Position numbers and translations under genes: made by a program
Shown here: positions 34,953 through 42,260 of the stretch, piece by piece
Position numbering within the stretch: the first letter of the stretch is position 1
How the letters are laid out: every line of letters begins with the position of its first letter
Notes under the pieces: generated by a model
What the model saw: only the letters and a program-made list of their open reading frames with translations
The model's database searches: none
Told to the model about the DNA's origin: nothing
Assembly: GCA_016235815.1 (NCBI GenBank)
Contig: JACRIM010000006.1
Location: forward strand, 1-44,970
Direction of reading: 5' to 3'
Origin: Planctomycetota bacterium
GTDB taxonomy: Bacteria > Planctomycetota > Phycisphaerae > UBA1845 > UTPLA1
Length of the DNA: 44,970 nt

Positions 34953-35104
34953 CCCCGTCCTATGGACGCGGGCTGAGGGAGGTAAGCAGGTCCTCAGACC
35001 CACCGATCCGATTCGCTTCCGACCCCCGTCTTGCCTCAGTCCCCAATGGCTGAAGCGGGTCGGCCCATGAATCGGATGATGTCACTTAGACCCCCGGGCC
35101 GACC
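34953..35104 (-). promoter_or_regulatory. Structured 5' leader of the GT2 gene
   Basis: On the minus strand the leader can form GGTCGGCCC/GGGCCGACC (35058-35066 with 35096-35104), CTGAGG/CCTCAG (34973-34978 with 34992-34997), and a bulged GTCC/GGAC hairpin at 34953-34972. The loop of the first stem (35069-35077, GAATCGGAT on plus) is perfectly complementary to 35006-35014, giving a mutually exclusive or pseudoknotted fold. I cannot match it to a known riboswitch class. Confidence 0.42.
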
Positions 35105-35225
35105 GTTGGTTAGGTCGGCGACTCGGGGATTGACTATTGGTTCGGGTTCGTTTCAGGACCACCCGCGCGGACGTCGAGTTGCGATACACTTTGCGACGGG
35201 TAATTGGCTCCACGGTGACCCCCAG

Positions 35226-35585
35226 ATGGACATCAGAGCGACCGATAACTCGGCCATCCACATCGCTCGCAACAAGTTCGCGAGCGGATGCATCCTTATA
35301 TCTGGTATCGGGTTACTGGTTGCGTTGGCCATTGAAGGCACAAAGTCGAATGACGCAACGCCGCCTTTCTTGTTCCGCCTCGACCCAAACGAGGCTGCGT
35401 GGTCTGAACTCGCCCAGCTCCCCGACATTGGCGAGACCGTAGCTCGGAGAATCGTCAGCTACCGCAACAGCCCCGGCACCCCCAGGCCTGCCTTTCGACT
35501 GCCGGGCGATCTCGATCGCGTGCCCGGCATTGGGCCCAAAACGGCCGCCCGAATTGTCCCCTATCTGCGGTTTCCCGGAGGTTAG
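35226..35585 (+). CDS. ComEA-like helix-hairpin-helix membrane protein
   Basis: The ATG at 35226 gives 119 residues: a charged N-terminus, one membrane span (CILISGIGLLVALAI), then two HhH motifs (LAQLPDIGETVARRIVSYRN and LDRVPGIGPKTAARIVPYLRF). The layout is that of ComEA-type DNA receptors, though shorter than classic ComEA. Competence DNA uptake is possible but no other com gene except the broken comM lies here. Confidence 0.75.
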   Translation: MDIRATDNSAIHIARNKFASGCILISGIGLLVALAIEGTKSNDATPPFLFRLDPNEAAWSELAQLPDIGETVARRIVSYRNSPGTPRPAFRLPGDLDRVPGIGPKTAARIVPYLRFPGG

Positions 35586-35657
35586 CGGGGTATCGCCGTT
35601 CCATTGACATCCCTCCCAGCGACCGATACCGTCGCCGCCCATACTGGAAGCCCCCGC

Positions 35658-35996
35658 ATGTCCATCAAAGACTGGTCGGAAAACATCATCCTCGCCGAGC
35701 TTCAGGACGACCCTGTGTTCTCGGATGACCTCAACGGCATTCAGGAGCTGGTCGAAAAGCGCAAGGGCGGCACCCATGTCGTGCTCGACTTCACGCAGGT
35801 GAACTTCCTGAACTCCTCGAACATCGCCAAGCTGCTCAAGCTTCGCAAGGTGCTTCACAGCACCTCGCCGGGCAAGCTCCGCCTTTGCGGCATCAACACC
35901 GGTGCCTGGGGCGTCTTCCTCGTCACCGGCCTCGACAAACTCTTCGAGTTCTGCGACGACGCTGCGAGCGGGCTGGCCAGTGTGCAACTCGGCTGA
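35658..35996 (+). CDS. STAS-domain protein (anti-sigma antagonist-like)
   Basis: This is a 112-residue single STAS domain: HVVLDFTQVNFLNSSNIAKLLKLRKVLHSTSPGKLRLCGINTGAWGVFLVTGLDKLFEFCDDAASGL. The Ser-Ser in FLNSSN occupies the site phosphorylated in SpoIIAA-like antagonists. A kinase partner is not adjacent. It probably works in a partner-switching signal pathway. Confidence 0.82.
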   Translation: MSIKDWSENIILAELQDDPVFSDDLNGIQELVEKRKGGTHVVLDFTQVNFLNSSNIAKLLKLRKVLHSTSPGKLRLCGINTGAWGVFLVTGLDKLFEFCDDAASGLASVQLG

Positions 35997-36056
35997 CGTT
36001 GGTGAGTTAGCCCCCGTTGTTTTTAGCGCGTTCCTAAAAATGTAAAGGATTATTCC

Positions 36057-37292
36057 ATGCACCAGCGGTCGTTCCCGACCTTGACACTTCTTGCGATCGG
36101 CCTGCTCGCCTCGGCGGCTGGGTCCGGATGCCCGATGCAGGGGCCGCCGACGAACATGGTCCGCGACCCCATTCCGGCCATGCCTGCCACCGGCGTGAGA
36201 AACCTTGCCCCGCGCTGGCAAAAGACTAATTTGAGCTACTTCATCGCGACGTTTTCCACACGTCTGTCGCAGGATCGGCAGGTGCAACTGATCGCGGATG
36301 CGTTTGCCCGCTGGTCGGCCGTGACACCCTTGAACTTCACGCGCGTTACCGAAAGGGCGCAAGCTGATCTCGCGGTTGGCTTTGGGACCGCGCAGCATTG
36401 CGAACTGTATCCTGCCGGACTCAACGTCTGCCCCATGCAGGCGTTTGAGTCAACGACGATCGGCCATGCCTATTTTCCGAACGGCCAATTCGCCGGGTTG
36501 TGCCACATGAATGAAGCTTTCAACTTCTCCGATGAACGGCTGCTCTTCAGCACGCTGGTCCACGAGCTTGGTCATAACCTGGGGCTGGAACACCTTCCCA
36601 ATACTGACGCCGTAATGTTCGCCAATGACAACGGTCAGACCGGCACGCTGACGCAGGCGGACATCAGCGCCGTTCAGGCGCTTTATGGTTCGCGCGACGG
36701 CACTGTCATGGCCCAGCCTCGATCCGCCCCGCCGACGTCCGACACATCGGCCTCGCGAACCGCACCGACCACGATGCTGCCCGATGCCGACGGTGACGGG
36801 CTGGACGATGCGACGGAGCAATATGTTCTGGGGACGAATCCGAATAGCACGGACAGTGACGCCGACGGGGTGGCCGATGGCGTCGAGGCCGTCGCAGGGC
36901 TTGATCCGAATGACGCGGACACCGATGGCGACGGTGTCTCCGACGGCGTCGAATTCGACGGTACCGGCAATGCGTTTCGACCCGACTTTGCAACCCCGGG
37001 GAACGTGTCGGGGCTTGTGGGTAATTACGCCGGCGCCGACAACAAGGGCGCAGCGATCAATTTCGAGGTTGCCGCGGATGGCACAATTACGGGAACGATC
37101 TCCCTGTCTGTCCTCGGGTTCTCGGAAAACCTCTCCCTCATCGGCGCTGTCAATTCCACCGGGACCATCGAGATGGTGTCGTATGATTACTATTTCGAAT
37201 TCGAAGGCCTGATCGTCGGCACGACTGTGACCAACGGCCAGCTCTCTACCGACACCGGCGAGGCGGGCACGTGGACGGCGACGAAGAGCTGA
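36057..37292 (+). CDS. Matrixin-type (M10-like) metalloprotease lipoprotein with calcium-binding repeats
   Basis: This 411-residue protein has a lipoprotein signal (lipobox SAAGSGC, Cys25). The metzincin domain spans about 50-210, with zinc motif [11 protein letters not shown] (169-179) and Met-turn Met187. Next come thrombospondin-type-3-like Asp-rich calcium repeats at about 242-300 ([28 protein letters not shown]), each with the usual DxDxDG pattern. A beta-rich C-terminal domain follows. It is likely a surface-anchored endopeptidase stabilised by calcium. It stands alone. Confidence 0.88.
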   Translation: MHQRSFPTLTLLAIGLLASAAGSGCPMQGPPTNMVRDPIPAMPATGVRNLAPRWQKTNLSYFIATFSTRLSQDRQVQLIADAFARWSAVTPLNFTRVTERAQADLAVGFGTAQHCELYPAGLNVCPMQAFESTTIGHAYFPNGQFAGLCHMNEAFNFSDERLLFSTLVHELGHNLGLEHLPNTDAVMFANDNGQTGTLTQADISAVQALYGSRDGTVMAQPRSAPPTSDTSASRTAPTTMLPDADGDGLDDATEQYVLGTNPNSTDSDADGVADGVEAVAGLDPNDADTDGDGVSDGVEFDGTGNAFRPDFATPGNVSGLVGNYAGADNKGAAINFEVAADGTITGTISLSVLGFSENLSLIGAVNSTGTIEMVSYDYYFEFEGLIVGTTVTNGQLSTDTGEAGTWTATKS

Positions 37293-37354
37293 TGTGCGCG
37301 ATTGACGCCGGATGTGAGCGGATATGACACCGGCAGATCGTTCTTGTATGCGCT

Positions 37355-37831
37355 CTACTGTTGCCGGTCCAACTGGCGATATTGCACTGCTTCGGCGACG
37401 TGTTCGGATTTGATCGCGGATGATCCCTCGATATCCGCGATCGTCCGGGCCACGCGCAGCACTTTGTCGTGGGCCCGTGCGGAGAGGCCCAACTCCCCCA
37501 TGGCCTGCTTGAGCACCAATTCCGATGCCGTGTCGAGCGGGCAGTGTTGACGAATCAGCCTTGGGCCCATTCGCGCGTTGAGCATCGTCTTCTTCTCACC
37601 GAAGCGGTCGCGCTGTCGTTGGCGTGCGGCGAGGACGGCGGCGCGCATCGTCGCCGAGTCGGTGCCCGGTTTGGAATGGCGCAGGTCGTTGAATGCGACG
37701 GCGTGGACTGAGACGTGAATATCAATCCGGTCGATCAGCGGCCCGCTTAAACGACCGCGATACTTCTCAATCTGCGGCTGCGAGCATTTGCAGGGCTTCC
37801 GCGGGTCGGAGTAATAGCCGCAGGGGCAGGC
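37355..37831 (-). pseudogene. comM: comM (yifB) 3' fragment, truncated at the CPCGY region
   Basis: Reading the minus strand, the frame encodes CPCGYYSDPRKPCKCSQPQIEKYRGRLSGPLIDRIDIHV, then the Mg-chelatase-related C-terminal domain (MLNARMGPRLIRQHCPLDT, then GLSARAHDKVLRVARTIADIEG). This is the last third of ComM/YifB, a hexameric helicase that helps branch migration in transformation. The part before CPCG (usually VAAMNP and the whole ATPase core) is missing; upstream residues (GRKATRA) do not match. The break at about 37831 abuts an XRE-type gene on the other strand and marks the start of a lower-G+C segment. Confidence 0.8.
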
Positions 37832-37836
37832 CCGCG

Positions 37837-38085
37837 TTGCCTTTCTGCCACCTGCACCTAAAAGCCAAAAAGCCCCGTCCGGGCTATCCAGTCAACCCGA
37901 CCACCTTCGGCGAGCGGCTCAAGAAATGGCGGCTGGATCGGGGTCTGCGGCAGGCGGATGTGGCCAAGCAGCTGGGGGTGGACCCCATGACCATTGTGAA
38001 TTGGGAGAGGGGGAGGACCAAGCCGAGGCGGAAGGCTCGAATCAGGATAATTGAATTCTTGAGCTACACTCTGAATTCCCAATAG
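37837..38085 (+). CDS. Short XRE-type helix-turn-helix protein, start uncertain
   Basis: Residues FGERLKKWRLDRGLRQADVAKQLGVDPMTIVNWERGRTKPRRKARIRIIEFL form a clear XRE DNA-binding domain, preceded by CHLHLKAKKPRPGYPVNP, a stretch I recall in short stand-alone XRE proteins of this kind. There is no ATG before the domain in a sensible place; a TTG at 37837 gives 82 residues. The comM break lies six bases upstream, so the 5' end of this gene may also have been lost in the rearrangement. It may be a relic or a regulator of the island. Confidence 0.6.
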   Translation: MPFCHLHLKAKKPRPGYPVNPTTFGERLKKWRLDRGLRQADVAKQLGVDPMTIVNWERGRTKPRRKARIRIIEFLSYTLNSQ

Positions 38086-38129
38086 TTCAGCATTTTAGGT
38101 GACATGTCTTATAATCTGGCGGACATGTG
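38086..38129 (+). promoter_or_regulatory. Promoter and operator-like GACATGT repeats of the peptide operon
   Basis: A consensus -10 box TATAAT (38110-38115) has a weak -35 (TTCAGC, 38086-38091). Two GACATGT boxes, 38101-38108 (GACATGTC, itself palindromic) and 38122-38129, flank the -10 box with 21 bases centre to centre, about two helical turns. This arrangement suits a repressor. The 61-residue peptide gene starts about 65 bases downstream. Confidence 0.5.
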
Positions 38130-38188
38130 CTCGCCAACATTAGTTGCGAAGCCTATTATTGTGCGGACTAGGATTTGAGGTGTACGAC

Positions 38189-38374
38189 ATGAGTGAACAA
38201 TCCGTATCTAAACCAGAACCCGTTGTACCAATCCTGACCGAATCTCGTTTGGATCGTTCTCCGTTAATGCGGTCGGTGGCAAAAATTCGCGAAGTACAGG
38301 ATCGCCACGCGGTTGAGATGGCAGACGGAGGCACAACAGGCCGAAGCGACACAAACGATCAGTCCATTAATTAA
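38189..38374 (+). CDS. 61-residue peptide, candidate precursor of a modified peptide
   Basis: The ATG at 38189 follows TGAGGTG eight bases upstream. The 61-residue product starts MSEQSVSKPEPVVPILTE, has a charged helical middle (SVAKIREVQDRHAVEMAD) and a Gly-Gly at 47-48, followed by a 13-residue polar tail TTGRSDTNDQSIN. There is no signal peptide and no Cys. A leader-like helix, a double glycine and a short Ser/Thr/Asp/Asn/Arg tail next to three enzyme genes fit a ribosomal peptide precursor; that is inference. It could also be a small conserved protein with another role. The stop lies 23 bases before the oxygenase start. Confidence 0.6.
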   Translation: MSEQSVSKPEPVVPILTESRLDRSPLMRSVAKIREVQDRHAVEMADGGTTGRSDTNDQSIN

Positions 38375-38397
38375 TTAGATCCCATTACGGCGACTTG

Positions 38398-39615
38398 ATG
38401 GCAATACGCACGCTAGACGACATGTTGACACCCATGTCGCGGGAGGAGTTTTTCGACTCCTACTGGGGAAAGAAATTTTGCCACATCTCCGGTGCTCGTG
38501 ATCGGTTTTGCGACCTACTGCCTTGGCAAAGCGTTAACGGAATTCTTGAAGATCATCAACTTCGCTATCCGCAAGTACGTATTGCAAAAGATGGTGAGTC
38601 TGGCTCGGCTGCAACGGGTGGATTCTTGCGCCAAGCTCGAACTCGGCGAGGCGAAGTCAGGTCGCAGATAGATGCAACGGCCTTGATTTCCGAACTTCGA
38701 AATGGTGCGACACTAATTCTCGATGCCGTTGACGATATGGTGGAATCTATCCGAGAGATCGCGGTGGACTTCGAAAGTATCTTTCGAGAGCCAATTCAGG
38801 CAAATGCATACGCTGGGTGGGGCACGTCGAAGGGATTCGATCTTCATTGGGATGATCACGATGTCCTCGTTGTTCAAATACATGGAAGCAAGAGTTGGAA
38901 GGTTTACGGCGCAAGACGCGAAGCCCCACTGTACTGCGATTTTCACTCAGATAACACGCAAGTTCCTAGCGAGCCAATATGGAGCGGAGTACTACAGGCC
39001 GGAGACGTTCTCTATCTTCCCCGAGGCTGGTGGCATGTTGCGGTTCCACTTGGCCATCCCACTCTTCATGTATCTTTCGGAATCAACCGACGCACGGGGA
39101 TTGATTTTTTGGCATGGATTGAGAGTCAGATGAGGGAGCGGGTGGAATTTCGTCGCGACTTGATTCGAATAGAGTCAACTGAACAGTCAGCCCAGTTAGC
39201 GGCTATGCGAAACATAGTTACTAATTTGTTTCAACCCCCAGCTGTAAAACAGTTCTTAGATGAGATGTGCATTCGCAGCCTGGCAAGACCCCGTATTGGA
39301 TTGCCTTGGACCGTTCTGCCGGCTGGGTTACCGCCAGACCAATATATTTTGAGGACGACTTTGCCACGGCCATTTGAGCGTCAAATCGATGCTATCTCGG
39401 AAGAGAGTATCGTGATACGCGGCCTTGCTAAAGTCTGGAGATTTGACATGGCCTGTGAACCACTCCTTCGAATCGCACTCGACGGACGAGGACATGCCCT
39501 GCAAGAATTGTTGATGATTCCAATCGTTGGCATCAACGATCCTGCTCGGCGGGATTTACTGAAGACCCTCATTTTGGAGGGATTGTTGTACATTCAGCAT
39601 CCTGGCGAGCGTTAG
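38398..39615 (+). CDS. JmjC/cupin-like Fe(II)/2-oxoglutarate oxygenase
   Basis: This 405-residue protein resembles ribosomal-oxygenase and cupin-4 type hydroxylases. MSREEFFDSYWGKKFCHISG (13-32) is the usual N-terminal helix-strand. The double-stranded beta-helix core has the iron triad His150 and Asp152 (LHWDDHDV) plus His213 (YLPRGWWHVAVPL), with Lys168 (HGSKSWKVY) placed to bind 2-oxoglutarate. The C-terminal part (about 235-405) is helical, like the dimer and winged-helix regions of this family. Relatives hydroxylate His, Arg, Asn or Asp side chains in ribosomal or other proteins. The adjacent small peptide is a natural candidate substrate. No strong ribosome binding site is visible. Confidence 0.8.
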   Translation: MAIRTLDDMLTPMSREEFFDSYWGKKFCHISGARDRFCDLLPWQSVNGILEDHQLRYPQVRIAKDGESGSAATGGFLRQARTRRGEVRSQIDATALISELRNGATLILDAVDDMVESIREIAVDFESIFREPIQANAYAGWGTSKGFDLHWDDHDVLVVQIHGSKSWKVYGARREAPLYCDFHSDNTQVPSEPIWSGVLQAGDVLYLPRGWWHVAVPLGHPTLHVSFGINRRTGIDFLAWIESQMRERVEFRRDLIRIESTEQSAQLAAMRNIVTNLFQPPAVKQFLDEMCIRSLARPRIGLPWTVLPAGLPPDQYILRTTLPRPFERQIDAISEESIVIRGLAKVWRFDMACEPLLRIALDGRGHALQELLMIPIVGINDPARRDLLKTLILEGLLYIQHPGER

Positions 39616-39646
39616 CAAAGGCGCCCTGCAGGCTTGGAGAGCGACG

Positions 39647-40618
39647 TTGCTACCCCCTTCGTTACCGCGTTTGGGCTGGGGTTCATATAGGCCGTGGCCT
39701 CAGTTGGATGAGTTCATCCAGACAATCATGCGTATCATGCCGATCGTAATAGACACGGCATCGAACTATCGCAACGGCAGAGGAGAACAAGACGTGCTAG
39801 ACCTGATCCAGCATGCGCACGCCGGAGGCCGTGTCAAGGATATCAATGCATGGTTCATTATTACGAAGATTGGATACATGGAGCACCGTTCGGATTTGCA
39901 TCTGTTAGAGGATCGTGACATTATTACACTGGAAGATATGAGAAAACAACACTCACTATCACCGCAATATATTGATACAGTATTGGAAAGCTTGAATGAT
40001 GCAAAGCTATCATCGCAGATCAACTGTGTCTTGCTACATAACCCAGAGCGATCGCTTCGACATTTGCTGCCGGCGGATCGCGAACGCAGGTTGTTAAAGG
40101 CGTTTGAGTTGTTGGAAGAGTGGTGTGGCTCCTGCCCCACTAGGTACTACGGAGTGGCCAGCTGGGATGGTTTTGGTACTCCGCGATCAAGTCCCGTCTT
40201 CACCGTTCACGAACTGGCTCTTATCGCTCGACGAATTGCTGGCGCCTCCCACCGCATGCGGTTCATTGAATTACCTGTTAGTTTTGTCAATATTTGGGCC
40301 GTACATGACTTACTACACTATCAAACCGGTCCAATTGCGGAGGCAATCCAGGAGAATATAGCAATCGTGGCCAGCTCTCCGCTTCATGGAGGCATGCTGC
40401 CGCGAGCAATCGACTCCGATTTTGCAGAATACGTGCGGCCTGGGGCCACATCAGGGCAAGCATGCCTATTGTTCAGCATGTCAGTACCGGGGATTTCCGT
40501 GACCGTGACCTCTCCGTCGGATCCGAAGCAGGCTGCAGCTGCAGTAGAAGTTGCTGGCTGGTCACTCCTAGACATTCGGGCGATTACGCACCTCGTAGAC
40601 TTAATCGTGTATGGTTGA
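39647..40618 (+). CDS. Aldo/keto reductase family protein
   Basis: A TTG start at 39647 is supported by GGAG eight bases upstream and gives 323 residues. It opens PRLGWGSYRPWPQ and keeps the AKR catalytic tetrad: Asp36 and Tyr41 (IDTASNYRNGRGEQDV), Lys74 (IITKIGY) and His131 (CVLLHNPE). The barrel strands continue with YYGVASWDG, ASSPLHGGML and VPGISVTVTSPSDPKQ, the last being the NADP-site region. The likely reaction is NADPH-dependent carbonyl or imine reduction. Its 3' end overlaps the next start by eight bases, so translation is coupled. Its A+T-rich codons differ from the flanking chromosome. Confidence 0.82.
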   Translation: MLPPSLPRLGWGSYRPWPQLDEFIQTIMRIMPIVIDTASNYRNGRGEQDVLDLIQHAHAGGRVKDINAWFIITKIGYMEHRSDLHLLEDRDIITLEDMRKQHSLSPQYIDTVLESLNDAKLSSQINCVLLHNPERSLRHLLPADRERRLLKAFELLEEWCGSCPTRYYGVASWDGFGTPRSSPVFTVHELALIARRIAGASHRMRFIELPVSFVNIWAVHDLLHYQTGPIAEAIQENIAIVASSPLHGGMLPRAIDSDFAEYVRPGATSGQACLLFSMSVPGISVTVTSPSDPKQAAAAVEVAGWSLLDIRAITHLVDLIVYG

Positions 40619-41426
40619 CTCAATTTCAGATCAACGATTCGAAGTATCATTGCAGCTGGCGGCTGCTTCGCTTGGTTTTGTCATTGAAGGAGGACCCAGT
40701 TATGGTTGGCGGCATAAGTCGGTTGGTGTTCGAGTGCGTAGTCTCGAAGGGGAAATCAAGTGGATGCGCCTGACCTATACAAGCCGAGGAGTGGCAGACT
40801 CGCGCCTTTTTTATGGTTATCGCGATGCACAATCGATTTTGGGCGTCAAAAAGCCTGACCTCGAGGGCTCAACAGAATGGGAAAACGAGGGGTTTATTTG
40901 GCGTGCGGATGTAATGACATATGTTGCTGAGCCAATGTGTTCATCTACACCAGATTTGCGAACATCCGTGACGCTGGATAATGATTGGTGGAAGTCACTT
41001 CGGACGAGTTTGGATCACCTTGGCCGAACAAGCACTTATCGAGTCTGTGTCCGCCAGGACTTGGTCACACGGCGCCTAAGCGAACGTTTTGGTGAAAGTC
41101 TTGATTCGGTAGTCCGTAATTGGGTTGTATCTCACGGCGATATTCATTGGGCCAATCTCACTTCAAACAGCTGTTGGATTCTTGATTGGGAAGGTTGGGG
41201 CCTCGCGCCGGCCGGCACCGACGCGGCATTTCTGATATGTTTTTCTGCTGCGAAGCCGCCAATCGTGGAGCGAATTCGTTCGGTATTTGGTCATGTTCTC
41301 GATACACCAGACGGGCGTCTCGCGCAACTCTTCGCATGTGCCGAGCTACTGCGGATGATTGAATTGTATGGCGATCATCCGCATTTAGAGACGCCGCTGT
41401 GGGAAATAGCCCATAGTCTACTATGA
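40611..41426 (+). CDS. APH-type phosphotransferase
   Basis: This 271-residue protein has a divergent N-lobe (a glycine-containing GGPSYGWRHKSVGVRV, then IKWMRLTY with a possible ATP-binding Lys50) and a clear C-lobe. The catalytic Brenner motif is VSHGDIHWANL (Asp177, Asn182), and the metal motif is ILDWEGWGLAP (Asp192). Aminoglycoside, choline and homoserine kinases share this fold. In several peptide pathways such enzymes phosphorylate Ser/Thr before elimination, which is why its place after the peptide, oxygenase and reductase genes matters. Antibiotic inactivation remains a possible alternative. Confidence 0.78.
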   Translation: MVDSISDQRFEVSLQLAAASLGFVIEGGPSYGWRHKSVGVRVRSLEGEIKWMRLTYTSRGVADSRLFYGYRDAQSILGVKKPDLEGSTEWENEGFIWRADVMTYVAEPMCSSTPDLRTSVTLDNDWWKSLRTSLDHLGRTSTYRVCVRQDLVTRRLSERFGESLDSVVRNWVVSHGDIHWANLTSNSCWILDWEGWGLAPAGTDAAFLICFSAAKPPIVERIRSVFGHVLDTPDGRLAQLFACAELLRMIELYGDHPHLETPLWEIAHSLL

Positions 41427-41434
41427 GGCCAACG

Positions 41435-42169
41435 TTATGCCACTTGTAGTACAACGCACGAGCAGTCATCAGCATCATCTCGCTGCATCGCCAGTTTAAC
41501 ACTCGCCATTGCTGCGGATTCTGGTGGAAGCGCATCCGCGATCTCGGCAAGCTCAACCGGCGTACACTCTGTCCAGACGCCATCGGTCACAAGAATCACG
41601 CAGTCACCGGGCATTACGCAGGTATATTCGCGGGTGAATACCCAACTGGGCAAAAACTGTGGGTCACCAAGCGAGTGCGTCAGTCTTCGTGCAAGCGGCG
41701 ATGTGCGTACCAGATCAGGCAGCGGATTCTCCAGCTGAATCTCCTCCGCTAAACGAGAATGATCCGGAGTAGACCAAGAAATCGATGTCTGGGATTTGAA
41801 CAAGGCTCTACTATCACCAACATGACCGATGAGGACTCCACTATTCTGCAAAACGGCAACAGTAAGCGTGGTACCGGAAGCACCACCATACCGACGTAAC
41901 AATAGTGCATTGACTTTTCCGAATAGGTCTCTAAGAATTGTCGGTGTCAGCGTAGTGCAAGCAATAATCTCGCGGACGATCAAATCAGCTACGCAGCGGC
42001 TTGCTTCTGTTGCATGAGATAGGCCGCCCATTCCATCAGCTACTGCTCCAACTATTAACCATTGTCCGTCAGGGTGAATGTGAATTTCGGAGGCCACTGA
42101 ATCCTCGTTGATGTGCCTGCCTGAAGATCGCCCCATACTCGCGCAGCCGATTAGACCGTTGATTCTCAT
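41435..42169 (-). CDS. PP2C-type protein serine/threonine phosphatase
   Basis: This 244-residue single-domain PPM phosphatase carries the metal-site motifs HINEDS (21-23 are Asn-Glu-Asp), VADGMGG (about 43-49), GHVGDSRA, ILVTDGVW and the final DDCSCVV. It lacks membrane or kinase domains. The stop faces the stop of the phosphotransferase gene with only eight bases between, so the two are convergent. It might reverse a kinase signal, but no Ser/Thr kinase is in view. Its base composition matches the lower-G+C island. Confidence 0.85.
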   Translation of the reverse strand: MRINGLIGCASMGRSSGRHINEDSVASEIHIHPDGQWLIVGAVADGMGGLSHATEASRCVADLIVREIIACTTLTPTILRDLFGKVNALLLRRYGGASGTTLTVAVLQNSGVLIGHVGDSRALFKSQTSISWSTPDHSRLAEEIQLENPLPDLVRTSPLARRLTHSLGDPQFLPSWVFTREYTCVMPGDCVILVTDGVWTECTPVELAEIADALPPESAAMASVKLAMQRDDADDCSCVVLQVA

Positions 42170-42260
42170 AGACTGCAGTTTTGTGGTTGATCAACTAATT
42201 CGGCCAACATGATGCAAATTGTAGCACATCTGATGCTGCGCACGCTTTAACCCTGCCTTA

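Noticed and set aside
34953-35104. A c-di-GMP riboswitch before the GT2 gene
   Set aside because: The conserved core bases I know for the c-di-GMP classes are not recognisable, so only a structured leader is claimed.
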